Of a stretch of 64,000 nt of DNA, positions 55,775-64,000 are shown one piece after another. Numbering within the stretch: the stretch's first letter is position 1; every line of letters starts with the position of its first letter. This DNA is from Affinundibacterium fentianense (GTDB lineage: Bacteria; Pseudomonadota; Gammaproteobacteria; Burkholderiales; Burkholderiaceae_D): NCBI RefSeq assembly GCF_018139545.1, contig NZ_JAGSPJ010000001.1:1046664-1110663 (forward strand). Direction: 5' to 3'. A model generated the notes under the pieces. The model had not been told where the DNA came from. It saw only the letters and a program-made list of their open reading frames with translations, and did not search any database. The translations under genes were made by a program, and so were the position numbers.

Positions 55775-56809
55775 TTATTGCACCACAATCTCAACGCGTC
55801 GATTCATTGCACGCCCTTCTTCGGTTTTATTTGTCGCAATTGGCGCGAAGTTAGCGACACCTTTCGCGATGAGACGGCGCTTATCTACGCCGGCCTGAAT
55901 CAAAGCCTGCACAATGCTTTGAGCACGGGCTTGGCTTAGGCTGAGATTGCCATCGATGTTGCCGATATTATCGGTGTGTCCGACAACGATGATATTCAAA
56001 TTACTCTGCACTTTGAGTGCATTGGCGAGTTCACTTAGCTGTGGTTGACTCTCTGCCTTCAACTCCGTCTTACCTGTGTCAAACATCAATCCATACAAGG
56101 AAACGTGGCCAATGTTATCTAAGCTTTGCTTTAAAGCCTCGGCGTTCACGTTGACCTGTCCCGTTGGCTGGCTTTTCTCTTCAATAATTTGGATAAAAGT
56201 GGACACCATAGGATCGACTTTTTTGCCACCACCAAATGCGAGCGAGTTATACACAAGCACGTGGGTCTTGGGCACTCTACCGTTGGCAGGAAAACTGCCA
56301 ACAATCAGGCGCCCTTCTTGATTATCGATAGCGTCATAATGACTAAATCCATTGTGATGTCCGTTATCCCATTTGAATTGGCGCTCAAAGGGTTTCGCTT
56401 GATCACGCCAAGCACGATACAGGTCTTCACATTTTTGATCGCAGGTGACGCTGACTTGCATACCCGCTTTCAGCAAAGCATCGCGATAATTCCGATGAAC
56501 TTCTAGCGTTGTCTTACCTACAGGCGAAAGATAATGTAAGCGCGTTTCTTTGCCTTCTAGCAGTTTCCATTCCGCTGTTTTCATACCATCCAACTTAGCG
56601 ACCTTAGCTTGAGGTATGGCCGCTTCAGTCCATTCTGTCTGCAAATACCCTGTCATACGAGAACCCTGAAAGCGCTGTATCAATGGATGGTCTTGGCCTT
56701 TGGGAATATCACCAATCTGGGCAAAACTGAAAGAACTTACCGAGGTAACAGTGGCCAGCATTACGACTAACGATGCGGTACGCACGATATTCATTATTTT
56801 CTTTTTCAT
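55775..56809 (-). CDS. OmpA-family outer-membrane protein with DUF4892-like N-terminus
   Basis: A protein of about 344 residues with a signal peptide (cleavage near SFAQ). The N-terminal part, DHPLIQRFQGSRMTGY, matches the DUF4892 pattern. The C-terminal OmpA domain binds peptidoglycan: LMFDTGKTELKAESQPQLSE, VVGHTDNIGNIDGNLSLSQA, and GRAMNRRVEIVVQ. The start is uncertain between ATGs at 56809 and 56794; both lack a strong ribosome-binding site. Confidence 0.88.
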   Translation of the reverse strand: MKKKIMNIVRTASLVVMLATVTSVSSFSFAQIGDIPKGQDHPLIQRFQGSRMTGYLQTEWTEAAIPQAKVAKLDGMKTAEWKLLEGKETRLHYLSPVGKTTLEVHRNYRDALLKAGMQVSVTCDQKCEDLYRAWRDQAKPFERQFKWDNGHHNGFSHYDAIDNQEGRLIVGSFPANGRVPKTHVLVYNSLAFGGGKKVDPMVSTFIQIIEEKSQPTGQVNVNAEALKQSLDNIGHVSLYGLMFDTGKTELKAESQPQLSELANALKVQSNLNIIVVGHTDNIGNIDGNLSLSQARAQSIVQALIQAGVDKRRLIAKGVANFAPIATNKTEEGRAMNRRVEIVVQ

Positions 56810-57074
56810 AATTAAATAAATGGTTAGCAATGTGGTTATTTTAGCAAATTATTTGCGATGCAATCATCGTGCATTTAAAAGCCTAAGCGCACAAAAGCTC
56901 TAAAGAGAATGTGAAAGTAATCATAGGAAATTTCTTAAAAACATATCTGACCATATCGACTTTTTTGGTGTCATAATCGCGACGACAAAAATAAAATAAA
57001 TAATAGATTTTTTACCTAATTTCGAAGATATCAACAGCATTCATTTTTTAAAACACAAAAATCAAAAAGACCAC

Positions 57075-58151
57075 ATGAATCAATCTCACTCAAACAAAGA
57101 CGAGGCACTTGCATCGGGCACCGCTATTGATGAAACCACTCAACTGCATACCCATCAAACACCAACCAGACCTTTATATTTGTCTTTCCTTAAGGGGATT
57201 GTCTATATCGTTTGGTGCGGTGGCGTGGCAAGCCTAGGGGCAATTTATGGGGTCACAGCTTATTCATTTTTTATGCATGTGTTGTCTGTTGGCAGCGGTG
57301 TGATGTTGACTTCATTTCTGGTTGGCGTGCCCCTCGCGATGGGATTTTTGGTCGCCTATCTTGCGGAAAAAAGAAAAATGCGAGGGGTGGCGATGGCGGG
57401 TGGCTTGACGATGCTCTCGCTGAGTCTATTCGCCTTTGCAGTAGGGGCCTTGTTCCGCGAAGGAATCATTTGTTTGGTCATGGCATTGGTTTTGTTTATT
57501 CCTTTCATGCTACTCGGTGCTTTGCTTTCAGCGATCTTCTCCTCAACCAAACCAAATCATTCTGGAAAGTTGTCAGCCGTGATGTTTGTGATGCCCTTTG
57601 CTTTCGGCAGTGTTGAACAACACTTCGATGCGACAACGGTGCATCAGCGCACAGAACGTTCCGTTTATATCGAGGCCAGCCCAGAAAAAATATGGAAACT
57701 CATTAATTTCCCTCTGAATATTCAAGCTTCAGAATTAGAAGGTGGCATCGCCTATAAAATCGGTGTGCCATATCCAATTGAAGCGCGTACTTTGGAACCG
57801 AAGGTCGGGGGCAAGCGTCAATTGGTCTGGCAACGCGGCGTGCGTTTCGAGGAAGAAATCACAGAATGGCAAGAGAATCGTCACATTGCCTGGAAATACC
57901 TATTTAGTCCTGAATCGTTTCCAAGTGGCGCATTGGATGATCATGTGGTGATCGGTGGCAAATATTTCGATATTGAAGACACCTCATACACGCTCAGCCC
58001 TGAGGGTAGTGGCACTCGACTAACCGTGAAAGTTGGTACACGTGTGACTACACATTTCAATTGGTACGCAGATTTTTGCGCGCGTTATTTGGTCAGCGAT
58101 ACGGCAGATACTATTTTGAATTTTTATAAGCAACGTGCGCAAGGAAGTTGA
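57075..58151 (+). CDS. Membrane protein with C-terminal SRPBCC domain
   Basis: A 358-residue protein with four hydrophobic segments between residues 35 and 190 and a C-terminal SRPBCC (polyketide cyclase / START-like) domain of about 150 residues, starting RSVYIEASPEKIWKLINFPL and ending with HFNWYADFCARYLVSDTADT. SRPBCC domains bind hydrophobic ligands; a membrane-fused form suggests lipid or quinone handling. No function is known. The gene stands alone with a 244-bp upstream spacer. Confidence 0.78.
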   Translation: MNQSHSNKDEALASGTAIDETTQLHTHQTPTRPLYLSFLKGIVYIVWCGGVASLGAIYGVTAYSFFMHVLSVGSGVMLTSFLVGVPLAMGFLVAYLAEKRKMRGVAMAGGLTMLSLSLFAFAVGALFREGIICLVMALVLFIPFMLLGALLSAIFSSTKPNHSGKLSAVMFVMPFAFGSVEQHFDATTVHQRTERSVYIEASPEKIWKLINFPLNIQASELEGGIAYKIGVPYPIEARTLEPKVGGKRQLVWQRGVRFEEEITEWQENRHIAWKYLFSPESFPSGALDDHVVIGGKYFDIEDTSYTLSPEGSGTRLTVKVGTRVTTHFNWYADFCARYLVSDTADTILNFYKQRAQGS

Positions 58152-58272
58152 GGAGAAAACTTGACCGCCTTCAGTTCAGAATAGGCGGTATCGGGTGAGT
58201 AGGCTGGAATGCGAGGTCAAGTTTTGGTTATTTGATTCAGTATCAAGGAAAAACCCAAAAAAAGGGGCAAAT

Positions 58273-59385
58273 ATGCATTTCAAGAATAGAAATTTAACCA
58301 AGAAAATACAATCAAATCGTATTGTTCCATTAGAGCCATTGGAAAAAAGACTTACCGAATTCGTGAGACAGGCGGTTACGATCGGTACGCCAATCTCGGG
58401 GATCGTTTCAGTTGCCTACCTTTGGTCATACTTGACCTATATTGGCCGTCAGGATCAGTTATTGCCAGCGCTATCCAACGCAAAAGGATTACTCGCACTT
58501 TTCGGTGCGTCCTTGCTTTACTTTCCGCTGCTCATTTTAGCATTTCTACTGCCTGGAATATTCACCTATCGGTCATACCAATTTCTGAAGAAACACGCCC
58601 TCTTCGATGACAATATTCCACACCATCTGATGGCAATGTGCCTGATTACAGTCAATCTAATCGTAATAGCAGAAATTGCGCGTCGAGCGATGATCGATAG
58701 TTTTATTCATCTCCCGGCATGGGGCGAACTTGCAATCACACTACCTCTTCTAATGTATTTTAGTCTGCAGCGATACCGCAGGCTAAATAAGAAAGAGTAC
58801 GCAAGCTTTTCCTTCCGACAGGAACTACGTTTTTGTACACTTGGCGTAATAGGATGGTTTGCTGCAATGATGGTTTGCGTGCCGTTAAGCCAAACCTTGC
58901 GCGACAATGACGTCGGCATTTTAAGTAAGATTTTTGATGCACTAGTCGTGAGTGCATCTTTACTCGCAATTGCTCCTCTGTTTGTGCGCTTGAAGCGGCA
59001 ATGCATGACTTCTGCAGAGTTAATTCAAAAGATGAGTCTTGCTACAATATCGATCTTAATTATCGTACTTCTCTTTTCACCGCAAGTTTACGGACTAACA
59101 CTCAAAAGAGTTGCTTATTCACTGGGGATGCGTGAGAAAGGAACAAATCGGTACATTTTGAATGCCAAATACTTTGGGCGTGATTTGAATACCCATTGGC
59201 AAGTAGAGAGGCTCGATGGCGATCTGTATTTAGTCACTGCGCGAAACTTATTCACTTTTGGCGATACGGCAATCCTATGCCCAAGCAATTACAAGAACAT
59301 TTCTTCGACAGAAATTCGAAATCGTGCAAGACATGAGTGCCTTGCTTTATCCACTTCTGATATTCATCCATGGTGGCAACCATAG
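58273..59385 (+). CDS. Multi-pass membrane protein of unknown function
   Basis: A 370-residue protein. Membrane segments are visible near residues 35-57, 70-100, 115-140, 145-160, 185-205, 215-235 and 250-270. The last 90 residues form a soluble tail (GTNRYILNAKYFGRDLNTHW, then three cysteines in ILCPSNY, RHECLAL). The frame is open from 58195, but the ATG at 58273 has GGGG upstream. No family recognised. It follows the SRPBCC gene on the same strand. Confidence 0.7.
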   Translation: MHFKNRNLTKKIQSNRIVPLEPLEKRLTEFVRQAVTIGTPISGIVSVAYLWSYLTYIGRQDQLLPALSNAKGLLALFGASLLYFPLLILAFLLPGIFTYRSYQFLKKHALFDDNIPHHLMAMCLITVNLIVIAEIARRAMIDSFIHLPAWGELAITLPLLMYFSLQRYRRLNKKEYASFSFRQELRFCTLGVIGWFAAMMVCVPLSQTLRDNDVGILSKIFDALVVSASLLAIAPLFVRLKRQCMTSAELIQKMSLATISILIIVLLFSPQVYGLTLKRVAYSLGMREKGTNRYILNAKYFGRDLNTHWQVERLDGDLYLVTARNLFTFGDTAILCPSNYKNISSTEIRNRARHECLALSTSDIHPWWQP

Positions 59386-60506
59386 AAGGTGATTGATTTA
59401 AATAGATACTTCAAAATTTCTGAAGCGCAATGAGTACTCCTTCAATGAAGCAAAGCATGATCAGAAAAGAACATAAGTTTCCCCACTAATACACGATTAA
59501 TAGAAAGTCGAATAAGATTTGTAGCGTCAACATTCCTATCCAATTAAAAGGAAAATACAAAAATATCGACTTGTTTTGTTCATCTAAAATCTTACATCTT
59601 ACAAAAATATCGACTTGTTTTGTTCATCTAAAATCTTACATCTTCAATTCAAAAAAGTAGTGGCAAACGAAGTGAGAAAGATAAGGATTTTAATCGAAAT
59701 TAATGAATTCAATCTCACTAAACGGATTCAATTGGTGGGAAATTTGTAAGACAGGCTGCTAGTCGTAGCCCTGATTGTCCAATTAAAAAAACAAAACTTT
59801 ATCGTCACTAGCTAAACGTCTATCGAATACACTTGCATGTCGATTGTAACCAAACTGCCAAAAGACATGCCGTCAACAATCAAAGCCAGTTCTTGAACAG
59901 GATACAGGAAAGGAAAACATTAGAATTGTTCAGCCGTATATAGAGAACATTCTTGCAGTTTATGTGACAAATTTCTTATTGCGGTAGAGAAAAGCGAAAT
60001 AGCGGAATCCATTTCAATACAAAATTCAAGCAAGTGGAGAACGTTGGGATTGCTTTGAACGTGTACCAAATGTTTTGCGCTAAATCGTTGAAGAAATGAT
60101 CGCATCGACGTTGTCCTGCTTTCATTTTCAGGAAAACTCTGGGTACTGGGAATTACGAACGATTGTGGCCGATCCTTAATATAAATCATCCACAGAAAAT
60201 CGTTCATTTCAGTCACCAACGCGATTCACATCACGATATTCTAACTTCCCGCAAATCCCCCACTGCCCTACACCAACTATCTGTGAAAAACAATCAAATC
60301 CTGACCTTAGCTCTGTTTCTAGTATCATGTCGAGGCAAAAAAATTCCTGACCAATTTCAAGCGATGGCAGGCGTATAGGAGAATGACGGCTGTTCATTCT
60401 AAAATTTAAGTATTTCGATGAACGTCAGAATTGTTGCCAATTGTCTGCATCGATTATCGTGGTTGTGATTGAACGTGGTTGTGACAATCAAACCTGCTAC
60501 CGCAAC
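59386..60506. other. 1.1-kb AT-rich region with no supported gene
   Basis: It holds a 44-bp tandem duplication (59557-59644) and short open frames only. The longest (59920-60219, minus, 99 codons) lacks glycine, a ribosome-binding site and any recognisable pattern. It may contain decayed genes. Confidence 0.5.
59557..59644. repeat. Perfect 44-bp tandem duplication
   Basis: The unit starts ACAAAAATATCGACTTG and ends CTTACATCTT. It occurs at 59557-59600 and 59601-59644 with no difference, so the duplication is recent. Confidence 0.95.
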
Positions 60507-61256
60507 TTAGTTTAGCCTTCCATGGCGGATATTGATCATTCTTTCATCCGCTCTTTGGCGTGCTTGAAGCTTCTCTGCCTCGCTAGCTTCAAGGAAAAAT
60601 TCGGTGTTTTCGAAATATCGAGTTGCAATTGTATCTCCCATACTATTCGCAACAAAATACCAGGCCATCGCTTCGATTTTATCTCCCATATTGAGGGACA
60701 TTGAGCCGAGCGTGGAGGCTGATTTGATATGTCCTTGGAGAAGTGAGGACTTCAGATCGATTCTCAATTGATCAAACTTATTGAGTTCATCCGGACTTTT
60801 TTTTCCTGACCAATTTGTGCGCTCCGCAAGCAAATTTATCGCGTACGGATTCTTTTCTCGCGCAAGTTTCCAAAGCTCATCATCTGACTTACGCATGAGA
60901 TCTAGCGGAGTTAAATATTTCAACGCTTTCATTTTCTCTGGTAGATCTCTCAATTCTAGTTGCAATCTTTTCGAATACTCGTCGTCATTCAGCAGATCAG
61001 CTTTATTAATCGCTGCGCCATTCTGTTTGTTGACCGAAGCAGATCCGATCGAAAAAGGGGAGTCTTCCCATGGGCTAGATTGCCGGGACTGAATCGAACG
61101 GCTAGTGTTTGGATGAATACGAAGCTCACCATCGTCAATACGAGCGTCTAAATGGATTGGTTGTAGTTGCTCTACTACTTTTTCATCATTGAAAACTTGA
61201 GTTAACAACAGAATTGTAAACGTCGATCCGAACAATATCGAAAGAGAGATTTTCAT
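60507..61256 (-). CDS. Exported Sel1-like protein of unknown function
   Basis: A 249-residue protein with an N-terminal hydrophobic segment (MKISLSILFGSTFTILLLTQ) and a Ser/Asn/Gln-rich region to residue 90. The C-terminal half is helical; the motif GDKIEAMAWYFVANSMGDTI resembles a Sel1-type repeat. It could be an anchored or periplasmic adaptor. No ribosome-binding site is obvious. It is the downstream neighbour of another unrecognised secreted protein on the same strand. Confidence 0.65.
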   Translation of the reverse strand: MKISLSILFGSTFTILLLTQVFNDEKVVEQLQPIHLDARIDDGELRIHPNTSRSIQSRQSSPWEDSPFSIGSASVNKQNGAAINKADLLNDDEYSKRLQLELRDLPEKMKALKYLTPLDLMRKSDDELWKLAREKNPYAINLLAERTNWSGKKSPDELNKFDQLRIDLKSSLLQGHIKSASTLGSMSLNMGDKIEAMAWYFVANSMGDTIATRYFENTEFFLEASEAEKLQARQRADERMINIRHGRLN

Positions 61257-61416
61257 ATATAAGACGTGTGGCGCAATAAATCGTATAAATGTAGGGCGCG
61301 GCAGCCTTTTCGTTTAAATTTTTTCTACATGTTTTAGAGCAGAAATTTAATATCGAAACAGTATCGTATTTGAATCACACACGACTCCCTCGCCTTGCAT
61401 CAAACACTATGAAAGC

Positions 61417-62052
61417 TTACCATCCATCGTAAGATTGTTCTGTACCCAAGCAGGAAATAATCTTGGTACCATCGAACTTTTTATTACTCACCCAGGCTCG
61501 ACCACTATCATTGGCTTGCCGCAATCCAGTCCATGCTATGGCTCCCCATTCAGAAACCACAATGGTTTTTGCCCCTCCCATATTTTGAAATTCGCGATTG
61601 GCAGCTGCGCAAGCCGCATATCTCAAATCAGCCTCGGTAAGTATATTTTTTAGACCTTCAACAGCAGAGTATGCTGCACGTTTTCTCGCTGTGGTCGCCG
61701 AAATTGCACCTCGAGTGGCGCGGTATGCTTGGGAAGTATCGACGACAGCCAATCCATAGTATGTGTTTATGTAGCTAGTGTCTTGACGGTCTCTGAAGCC
61801 GATCGTAGTTGAAGTCGTAACACAGGCGTCGAGGCGTGGTCGATCGGCATCAGGATTTCCCCATTCTGCAAAATAGGTATTTTTGCAGTGACCCAATGGG
61901 TTAATGTCGAAATTATTGACTCTGTCAATCCTTATATAGGCGTGATTTGCGACTGTGGATCGTTCTAGCGCATGTGCCGAAACTGAAGTTGCAAATCCTA
62001 AAAGGCCTGCAGTGAAGGCTAAAACCAATTTCAATCCTTTTTTTGACTCCAT
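61417..62052 (-). CDS. Secreted protein of unknown function
   Basis: A 211-residue protein with a clear signal peptide (MESKKGLKLVLAFTAGLLGF, cleavage after VSAHA). The mature part has five cysteines and patterns such as TYFAEWGNPDADRPRLDAC and TIVVSEWGAIAWTGLRQA. No family was recognised. GGAGATAAA precedes the ATG at 62052. A partial REP-like head (GTAGGGCGCGGCAGCC, 61291-61306) lies downstream of it. Confidence 0.68.
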   Translation of the reverse strand: MESKKGLKLVLAFTAGLLGFATSVSAHALERSTVANHAYIRIDRVNNFDINPLGHCKNTYFAEWGNPDADRPRLDACVTTSTTIGFRDRQDTSYINTYYGLAVVDTSQAYRATRGAISATTARKRAAYSAVEGLKNILTEADLRYAACAAANREFQNMGGAKTIVVSEWGAIAWTGLRQANDSGRAWVSNKKFDGTKIISCLGTEQSYDGW

Positions 62053-62622
62053 TTTATCTCCGTATAAATTTGTATTCCCTCGTCTAAATGTCGAGAATCC
62101 AGATATTCATCGACATTCATCTAAAATCGAAGAGCGCAGAAGGGTATCGCCCGCCAACGGTAATTGCAAAAACGAATGTCCTCACCAAGCATTCACTACC
62201 AAAAGACCATTTGGTTTAGAAGCAATGACACGTGGTTAGATTGTCATTTTGCACATTTATTTTATATGTTTTTTTTATTATCTTTCTAGCCTGTCTGAGG
62301 TACCATCGATGAGGCATTGACAAGAGAAATTAGCCAATTAAAAAATTCAATTGGTTTTTTTTGAGAACGCTGCGAGTACAGATTCAACCAGATTTTTCCA
62401 GCTATCTATTGACGCCAATGGGTTGGATCACAGAGCAAGGTCACAAGTTTTGCAATAACGAATGTTTCACTTCATGCACCATTACTCATCATTGCTCTTC
62501 AGAGTCCACAAGATCATTCATCAAATCACCTTACTACTCGGCTAGCATTTTTTTATCGAGAAGACCAAAAAAATAGTCCATCGATATAGAACGACCGAAC
62601 GAACGTAAATGGTTAAAAAACG

Positions 62623-62640
62623 ATGCAATTTAAATTGCAT
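62623..62640. promoter_or_regulatory. Perfect 18-bp palindrome
   Basis: ATGCAATTTAAATTGCAT reads the same on both strands. It is about 180 bp before the start of the membrane-protein gene and could be an operator. Confidence 0.45.
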
Positions 62641-62706
62641 GCACGTCTTATCGATTCAACTTTACATTCTCTATGCAGTACCATAAATACTTAAAATTGC
62701 TTTTTT

Positions 62707-62753
62707 ATGTATACCAAATTACTATACATTTTAAGCATTAATAATGCTTAAAA
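62707..62753. promoter_or_regulatory. Two adjacent inverted repeats before the last gene
   Basis: ATGTATA (62707-62713) pairs with TATACAT (62723-62729), and TTTTAAGCATT (62729-62739) pairs with AATGCTTAAAA (62743-62753). They are 70-115 bp upstream of the ATG at 62822. They are candidates for operator sites or a transcript hairpin. Confidence 0.45.
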
Positions 62754-62821
62754 TTTAAGTCAACTTTAGGCTAGAAAGAGCATTGGCGTAGATTCCAATT
62801 TCCATCTCGAAAGGACAATAA

Positions 62822-64000
62822 ATGCCCGATCAAAATCGCTTGTCGCCAGCATTAACCGTCGCACTACCAGAAAGATCATCATTTCTACTACCCGCCCTAA
62901 CGATTTGGTGTAGCTTCATCATTTATTTAGCTGCACGAAAAGCTGATCTAAACATTACTTTTTTGTTGCGCAAACTTGGGCATATGCCAATATCCACATT
63001 GACCATCTATTCAATGCTCGCTGCTTTTACCGTTTTTCTTTTAGGGCATATCGTTGACCTAATAAGCCAAATCATGTTCGAACGCCTACTCGCGGATAAG
63101 CTAGATGGTTTTCCGCATGAAAGGATTGTTCCAACTGAATACACCACTAAGCGCTACAAGAATTTTTTGTTGAGAAAAATTTCGAATTTTAAATTACCGA
63201 CATTTTTCTACACTGGTGCAAAATTGTTTGTAGCAAGTATGATTATGATCGCGGCGATCAAAATATTGGAACGTATTCCAAACTTGCATCCTCTTTCAGT
63301 TTTTTTACTGGAGAACTTGCTGAACTACTCTTATTTCGCCTTATTGACTTCAATCGCATTTGCATTGATGGCAGCTGCAATCAAATACGCCCCCATTAAA
63401 ACGCTAAAAAAGCGCCGCAAATTTATTGCCAGACTTCGCCACAACACTCGTAGGAAAATACGAGCGAATTTATTTCTCCAAGTTTTATCTAAATTTCTGC
63501 ATTGGTTGTTCATTACTTGCTTTTTCATCCCCCTATTCGCCTACGACATTATTGATCGAAACATACGGGCGCTATTTCGATTAAACAAAGAAATTGACAG
63601 GCAGACCTTTACCCGTTTCGAATCTGTAATCGCTAAACGTCTCAATGTGAAATGGGTTGAGCTACAAAATAATGACAGATTCTGGCTTCCATTCTTCATA
63701 CTATTGTCGAGCAATCATGCCGCATTAAAATTGATACAATCGATTCGCTTGGCGTCAATTTTTTCCAGAAATCAAGCATTAGCATGCTTCATCGCAGCTG
63801 GTTTCTTTGCAGGTGCATTTCGTAGCCAGTTACCAGCGGTTAGCGGCCTATTAAACAAAGACCACACGATTAGTATCGCCATAGTATTATTTTGTATGGG
63901 CTGCTTTTTTCATTGGCGCTTTTTACAGCAGTATTACAGTTTTACAAAATTAATGATTCGAGCAGTTGCCACTCTCGACCATACGTCAAAACCCAGCATT
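62822..64000 (+). CDS. Large multi-pass membrane protein (partial, 3' end outside window)
   Basis: From the ATG at 62822 (AGGA seven bases before) the frame is open for 393 codons to the window edge. It starts MPDQNRLSPALTVALPERSS. Hydrophobic segments appear near residues 25-40, 55-75, 130-145, 165-185, 230-250 and 310-365. The N-terminal TVFLLGHIVDLISQIMFERL followed by LLADKLDGFPHERIV looks like a recurring pattern in unannotated membrane proteins of accessory regions. No domain was identified. It is preceded by three inverted repeats. Confidence 0.72.
   Translation, partial: MPDQNRLSPALTVALPERSSFLLPALTIWCSFIIYLAARKADLNITFLLRKLGHMPISTLTIYSMLAAFTVFLLGHIVDLISQIMFERLLADKLDGFPHERIVPTEYTTKRYKNFLLRKISNFKLPTFFYTGAKLFVASMIMIAAIKILERIPNLHPLSVFLLENLLNYSYFALLTSIAFALMAAAIKYAPIKTLKKRRKFIARLRHNTRRKIRANLFLQVLSKFLHWLFITCFFIPLFAYDIIDRNIRALFRLNKEIDRQTFTRFESVIAKRLNVKWVELQNNDRFWLPFFILLSSNHAALKLIQSIRLASIFSRNQALACFIAAGFFAGAFRSQLPAVSGLLNKDHTISIAIVLFCMGCFFHWRFLQQYYSFTKLMIRAVATLDHTSKPSI

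Larger units (their letters stand above)
62053..62821. other. AT-rich control region upstream of the last membrane-protein gene
   Basis: No gene is supported. The part near 62600-62760 holds three separate perfect inverted repeats described as the next two features. The remainder shows nothing recognisable. Confidence 0.5.

Noticed and set aside
59920-60219. 99-codon minus-strand frame in the 59.4-60.5 kb gap
   Set aside because: It begins with TTG, has no glycine, no upstream ribosome-binding site and no recognisable motif. It could be a decayed gene but cannot be supported.
60163-60378. 71-codon plus-strand frame opposite the previous one
   Set aside because: It overlaps another doubtful frame and shows no coding signature.
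62361-62576. 71-codon plus-strand frame before the last gene
   Set aside because: No ribosome-binding site and a random-looking product rich in Ser, Thr and Cys.

Overview
The window looks like chromosomal DNA of a betaproteobacterium of the order Burkholderiales, most likely an Oxalobacteraceae member close to Undibacterium. This is inferred from gene order and protein character: earP next to efp with an arginine at EF-P position 32, the block CobD/CbiB-like / CoA pyrophosphatase / rplS-trmD-rimM-rpsP / TM2 protein / acyl-CoA dehydrogenase / etfA-etfB, and an AT-leaning base composition unlike the GC-rich Burkholderia. No rRNA, tRNA, CRISPR array or intact transposon was seen.

Regions. (1) 1-3.2 kb, minus strand: a TonB energy-transduction operon (tonB-exbB-exbD-exbD-TPR protein, the last cut by the window edge). 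(2) 4.2-13.8 kb: core metabolism and translation: fabI, a DEAD-box RNA helicase behind a long structured leader, selD, transaldolase, rnhA / yafS-like methyltransferase / gloB, earP-efp, and a small disordered protein. (3) 13.9-26 kb, mostly minus strand: CobD/CbiB-like membrane protein, Nudix CoA pyrophosphatase, rplS-trmD-rimM-rpsP, TM2 protein, acyl-CoA dehydrogenase with etfAB (preceded by a palindromic operator-like site), TusA-like protein and alaS. (4) 26.2-36.2 kb: envelope and catabolic genes: a periplasmic binding protein, a small secreted protein, GDPD, CaiB-type CoA transferase, a glycine-zipper lipoprotein, and divergent M16 and S9 peptidases. (5) 36.3-41 kb: an uncharacterised envelope cluster: DUF4266 lipoprotein, DUF3570 beta-barrel protein, ApbE flavin transferase and an RTX/DUF4214 protein in one apparent operon, divergent from a TlpA-like thioredoxin. 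(6) 41-50.3 kb: ACE-like M2 peptidase, LytS/LytTR two-component pair, ElaA-like acetyltransferase, DUF5916/CBM9 outer-membrane protein and glnS. (7) 50.3-64 kb: an AT-rich accessory stretch with a lipoprotein carrying two bufferin (DUF2282) domains, a GDSL hydrolase, a broken zeta-toxin gene, the tail of a RAYT-like transposase, REP-like palindromes, tandem duplications and several unrecognised membrane or secreted proteins.

Two places look most worth following. The DUF4266-DUF3570-ApbE-(RTX)/TlpA cluster could be an outer-membrane redox system: the DUF3570 protein carries a D-A-I-S-G-A-S stretch resembling the ApbE flavinylation motif. The orphan tandem-bufferin lipoprotein at 50667-51668 has two exact-register copies of the four-cysteine metal-binding RiPP precursor domain and no maturation enzyme nearby. 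Both are inferences from sequence pattern and context.
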